From the NCBI GenBank assembly GCA_963932145.1, contig OZ010586.1:49069845-49133844 (forward strand): DNA of 64,000 nucleotides. Reading direction: 5' to 3'. Each line of letters starts with the position of its first letter. Position 1 is the first letter of the stretch. The DNA is from Acanthosepion lycidas (Eukaryota; Mollusca; Cephalopoda; Sepiida; Sepiidae). The position numbers and the translations under genes were made by a program. Under the pieces are notes generated by a model. It was given only the letters and a program-made list of their open reading frames with translations, made no database searches and was not told the origin of the DNA. This document shows positions 60,840 through 64,000 of this stretch, piece after piece.

Positions 60840-60861
60840 AAGGATATGTAGATAGCATAAT

Positions 60862-60948
60862 GGGCTTACGGCCACATCACATTGAGATACCTGTTCTGGT
60901 ACGATCAGCGAAGTTAAGCAACATCGTACCTAGATGGGTGACCACTTC
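60862..60948 (+). pseudogene. 5S rRNA-derived sequence lacking 3' end, joined to SINE-1
   Basis: GGGCTTACGGCCACATCACA, GATCAGCGAAGTTAAGCAAC (5S A-box/IE region) and AGATGGGTGACCAC (C-box region) follow 5S rRNA order. The last ~30 nt of 5S is missing, and SINE-1 starts at 60948. The internal pol III promoter is largely kept. This could be a 5S-derived SINE head or a chance fusion. Confidence 0.75.
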
Positions 60949-61078
60949 AACATGATGTCATGCTTAGCAAGCCTGTCTCGCTAGATCAATTACGACTGAG
61001 TATTGAGTTCGATTTTCACTTGATGCTCATGAATCTCGTCCTTGTGCCACATGTAAGCTATGCTTAGTAAGTCACTAT
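60948..61078 (+). mobile_element. SINE-1 copy fused to 5S-like head
   Basis: CAACATGATGTCATGCTTAG, CAAGCCTGTCTCGCTAGATC, ATTGAGTTCGATTTTCACTT (B-box region), TCCTTGTGCCACATGTAAGC and TATGCTTAGTAAGTCACTAT. Confidence 0.8.
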
Positions 61079-61084
61079 GCAGAT

Positions 61085-61310
61085 AGTTTAAGGATTAGCG
61101 ACTCGGAAAGTGAAATCGGTGAGTCGAGTTCGAATACTGGTCTGGTTCATTATGTTCACTTTCGCATAAATACCCTTCAAAAAGGTATGTAACCACGTCT
61201 TATCCCGTTACTAGCAATAGGATAAATAGCAGATCTGACTGGACTCTTTTGTCTTGAGCTAGCAACCAGTCTCGGAAAAGGAAAAACTCTGTATTTAAAA
61301 TCAGACTGGA
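61085..61310 (+). mobile_element. SINE-3 copy
   Basis: AGTTTAAGGATTAGCGACTC (A-box region), GTCGAGTTCGAATACTGGTC (B box), TTCATTATGTTCACTTTCGC, AGGTATGTAACCACGTCT, AGCAATAGGATAAATAGCAG and CTAGCAACCAGTCTCGG. Confidence 0.65.
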
Positions 61311-62052
61311 AAAGGTTTGTCTCCGATATTTTGTCCTGGGCACACAATTCCTGCTATGGCTGCTGTAGTACCCCCAGTATATTAAAAGTGTTCCGGGACT
61401 CGTGATGTGAAGATTGAAATGCTTCTCAAAGAAACGGATTCAAGCTTGAATCTTACAGAGCATATTCTAGATCCCCAAATTAGTACCTCTCTTACAGAAT
61501 AAAATGCATAGGGTTAAAATGGGACTTTGAAAGCAAATCACGCAATCCGAATTCAAAGACTGGATCTAGCTGTTGTAAGTGAAATAATGGGGCAAAATAC
61601 TTTAAAAGAAAGTCAAATATAGAGGTTTCAATAAACTACGAGCAAGAAAGCGAAAACCTGATTTAGAAATGAAAATAATATTAATTATGAAAAAGATTGT
61701 TGCGCCAGTGGATCATTTCATGTGAACCTTCTAAATGTTTTGAAAGAATTAGAAATTCGAGAATATTCGAAACCATTTTGTCCAGTGGTTCTCAACCATT
61801 TTGTCCAATGCATCCTTTTCCCCATATGTCTGAATATCATTCCCACCTTTCCAAGATTTTCTGACTCAAAAGGTGCATTCCAAATTATTATGCATATCTT
61901 ATTGAAAATTTTAATTCCTTTCCATATTACTACATTTACATGGATTATTTTTTCACATGTTTTAACTGAATATAAGACATAAATACTAGAAGAAAAAAAG
62001 CCATGAGAAACTGTTTGAAAATACTGAAACTGTCACCATAATGTCCGACCTT
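61311..62052. other. No gene seen
   Basis: GTGGTTCTCAACCATTTTGTCCAATGCATCC (about 61785-61810) resembles a hAT-type terminus (GTGGTTCTCAACC), but no partner end was found. The plus frame at 61722-61982 crossing it has no domain I recognise. Confidence 0.4.
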
Positions 62053-62540
62053 AGGTTTGGTTTGGTTTGGTTTGGTTTGGTTTGGTTTGGTTTGCTTTGC
62101 TTTACGGCATATCAACATCAATGGATTATTTAATGCCGACATTTTTTTCCATAGTAATATTTTGTTTCGATAAAAATCTGTTTCTGGTAATATTTTCTTC
62201 CTCAAACATGTATATTTGGTAAAATTATTTAAAAAAAATGTATTGCTGGTAATAGTTTTTTTTCTTCAAAAATTTGAAGTATTTCTGGTATTAAAACCTA
62301 TTTTTACACTTTTATAATGTTTTTTTTTTACCTCAGTTTCGGGGTTAACTATTTACCCATAGCTGGGACCCTAACAGGTGCTGCCACCCCGGGTTAGAGT
62401 GGACCTGGAAACAACAGCAATTAAGAAGTGGTTCCATACTCTTCAAAACTTCCTGATCAGAGGCCTTGCTGTTGGACGTAGTTTATCGTCTTACCCTGGA
62501 CGCGGATGTAGTTTATCGTCTTACCCAGGATGGCTTAAAG
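62053..62540 (-). mobile_element. R1 copy
   Basis: Plus-strand view: seven TTTGG units (62055-62090), TTTACGGCATATCAACATCA, ATGGATTATTTAATGCCGAC, AT-rich middle, CCATAGCTGGGACCCTAACA, GGTGCTGCCACCCCGGGTTA, CAATTAAGAAGTGGTTCCAT, GATCAGAGGCCTTGCTGTTG and two GTAGTTTATCGTCTTACCC repeats. Its (CCAAA)n 3' tail is the longest among the copies. Confidence 0.88.
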
Positions 62541-62689
62541 AAATAGGATTATACCAAAACATATAACACCTACAATAGACATTGTACAAACTATATATCT
62601 ATAAGATATACGTCTATCCTGAAAACATAAAATTATGTACAAAATATATGTAGTTGAAGGCATAGAATTGCGACCAAATTATTTAGATT
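62541..62689. other. No gene seen
   Basis: AT-rich, no recognisable feature. Confidence 0.4.
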
Positions 62690-62760
62690 TCGGTTTTAAA
62701 TAACCCATAGTGGTGTTGATATGTCGCTAAACAAAAACAACCAAACCAAAACCAAATATG
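62690..62760 (+). mobile_element. R1 3'-end fragment
   Basis: AAATAACCCATAGTGGTGTTG, ATATGTCGCTAAACAAAAAC and AACCAAACCAAAACCAAAT are the R1 3' block and tail in plus orientation. A strongly 5'-truncated copy. Confidence 0.75.
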
Positions 62761-64000
62761 GATTTTTTTTAGAGAATTTTTATAAATTTTACAAACTTGA
62801 ATATTATGTACTATAATTTGTTTTAGTTCATAATAATTATTAAGTAGAACGAATCCTACATCACTAGACAAAACCTTCAATAGAATTCCTGGTTATTGTA
62901 GTTCAATAAAAATCTGTAAATAAAAAAACTAGAAGTCAAAGATTCCCCTCTGAAACTCTTAAATCCCCCCCCCCGATTTAGATAAACGCTTTAATAAAAT
63001 CTGAATGCTGAGGACGGTGCTAGACTATTGGAAAGACTTACTGTCGCGTAATCATCAACATAGTCCAAGAGTCAACAACTGTTTGCAAACGAAATCCAAA
63101 GAGTTTCAATTGTAATGTCACAATCATACTAATTCTACGATAATTCAATAATAATAATTAAAAGTGCGTACATTACACAGGGATATAGTCGTTATTTTCC
63201 CGAATCCCCTTAAAAGCGGATATTGTCCATTATTCTGCGTCTTTTGTGACGATTTATCCAGCGCCAGAATTTTTTCATCTCCTTTGGCAGAAGAGCGCGT
63301 GTGCGTCCCTCAACTTTTGTTTCTTAATTAGTTTGTTTGTCAACGCATACAACGCGGTCTGGAACGACTACTTCGGGCTTTATTGTGGCGGCAACTGCTA
63401 TTGCAATAATGCATCAGTGATTAATGTTGCTAGTAACAAAAAGAATTTCGACAACCGCAACTACTACTAAAAGTAGGACTTGTAGCCTGGTTATTTATAA
63501 CAAGGATGAAAATAGTAATAATAATCAATATGATATTTCTTGACAGAAGAATACCAATATAAGATAACAGGAATACCAAAATAAGATAACAGTCCATTAG
63601 ACAAAATCCCAGACTCTTATCCCAAAAGTGGACAAAAAACCCAGTCTCATGAATACATGTTTCTTATATATTTTATATATATAAGACTTGAAAAAATTAA
63701 CATTGAGAATTCAAAGAATCTTTAATTCAAAATTTAATGCTAAACTGAGACAATAATATTATCCAATATATTCACGCCAATGTCAAAGTGAAACAACAGA
63801 CACAATATTAAATGTATACTTTATTTCATACTCACAAATTCATGCTTCATTTATGTATACATCATCATGAATGATCACTTGAAACGAATGCATTCTCCAA
63901 CACATTGCAGAATTTCATCTACACCCATAGATGAGGATACGTTTTCTTTAAATAACATAATATGATAACATGATGGCCTTTACACCTAATCTTACTTCGT
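62761..64000. other. No gene seen
   Basis: A C tract (62966-62973) and a short tandem repeat GAATACCAATATAAGATAACAG / GAATACCAAAATAAGATAACAG (about 63549-63592) are the only structures noticed. The 74-codon plus frame at 63246 has no family I recognise. Confidence 0.45.

Overview
This window is repeat-dominated, gene-free DNA from an animal genome. I could not support one intact host gene: no multi-exon gene, conserved cellular protein domain or convincing host ORF. The content fits an intergenic or intronic stretch of a large mollusc genome, most likely a coleoid cephalopod such as an octopus. That assignment is inference from the mix: many (TA)n, (AAT)n and (GATA)n tracts, several tRNA-derived SINE families, decayed CR1/Jockey- and RTE-like LINEs, mariner relics and Penelope-like elements.

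I use working names. LINE A has an RT relic (YTDNLKL in place of the catalytic box) and a C-terminal 'VVGALG' region, and ends in (AAT)n. LINE B is RTE/endonuclease-RT-like, with a conserved tail of the type YGSECW...RRML...LGHIMRK...WRAMIA. LINE C is CR1/Jockey-like (LDKIQRRIC, SLCLFYKYFHGN, RLWNSLP). LINE D is a related family (WAGA...LDKAQKRL). SINE-1 is a plain tRNA-derived SINE. SINE-2 has a tRNA head and a hammerhead-like body. SINE-3 carries a GTTCGAATTC box. R1 is a ~490 bp element ending in (CCAAA)n.

Layout: 0-6 kb holds a palindromic mariner MITE, LINE relics and a tandem pair of hammerhead-type ribozyme motifs with a 128-nt period. 6-10 kb holds a hAT-type element with a perfect 8-bp target duplication, LTR-like repeats and a 190-bp tandem array. 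10.4-12.4 kb is a pyrimidine-rich minisatellite with a 607-bp higher-order duplication. 13.6-18.3 kb holds Penelope-like RT and GIY-YIG pieces head to head, more hammerhead motifs, a deletion-derivative mariner inside a (TA)n tract, a fold-back element and a mariner transposase relic. 19.3-20.8 kb is LINE C split by R1. 22.3-22.8 kb is a giant inverted array of a 25-bp motif and (TA)n. 22.8-28.9 kb is LINE A and B relics plus a GATA/TATC compound satellite. 29-32.7 kb is a 140-bp satellite of about 27 units beside a LINE D relic. 34-49 kb is nested SINE, LINE, MITE and mariner relics. 50-64 kb is more of the same, with SINE- and R1-internal minisatellites and 5S rRNA-derived pseudogenes.

The most unusual theme is hammerhead architecture. 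Minimal hammerhead motifs with short palindromic stem III sequences occur as a tandem dimer, beside Penelope coding relics, and inside a tRNA-headed SINE. A second theme is that unrelated retroelements have each grown an internal minisatellite. All coding-like segments are pseudogenes of mobile elements.
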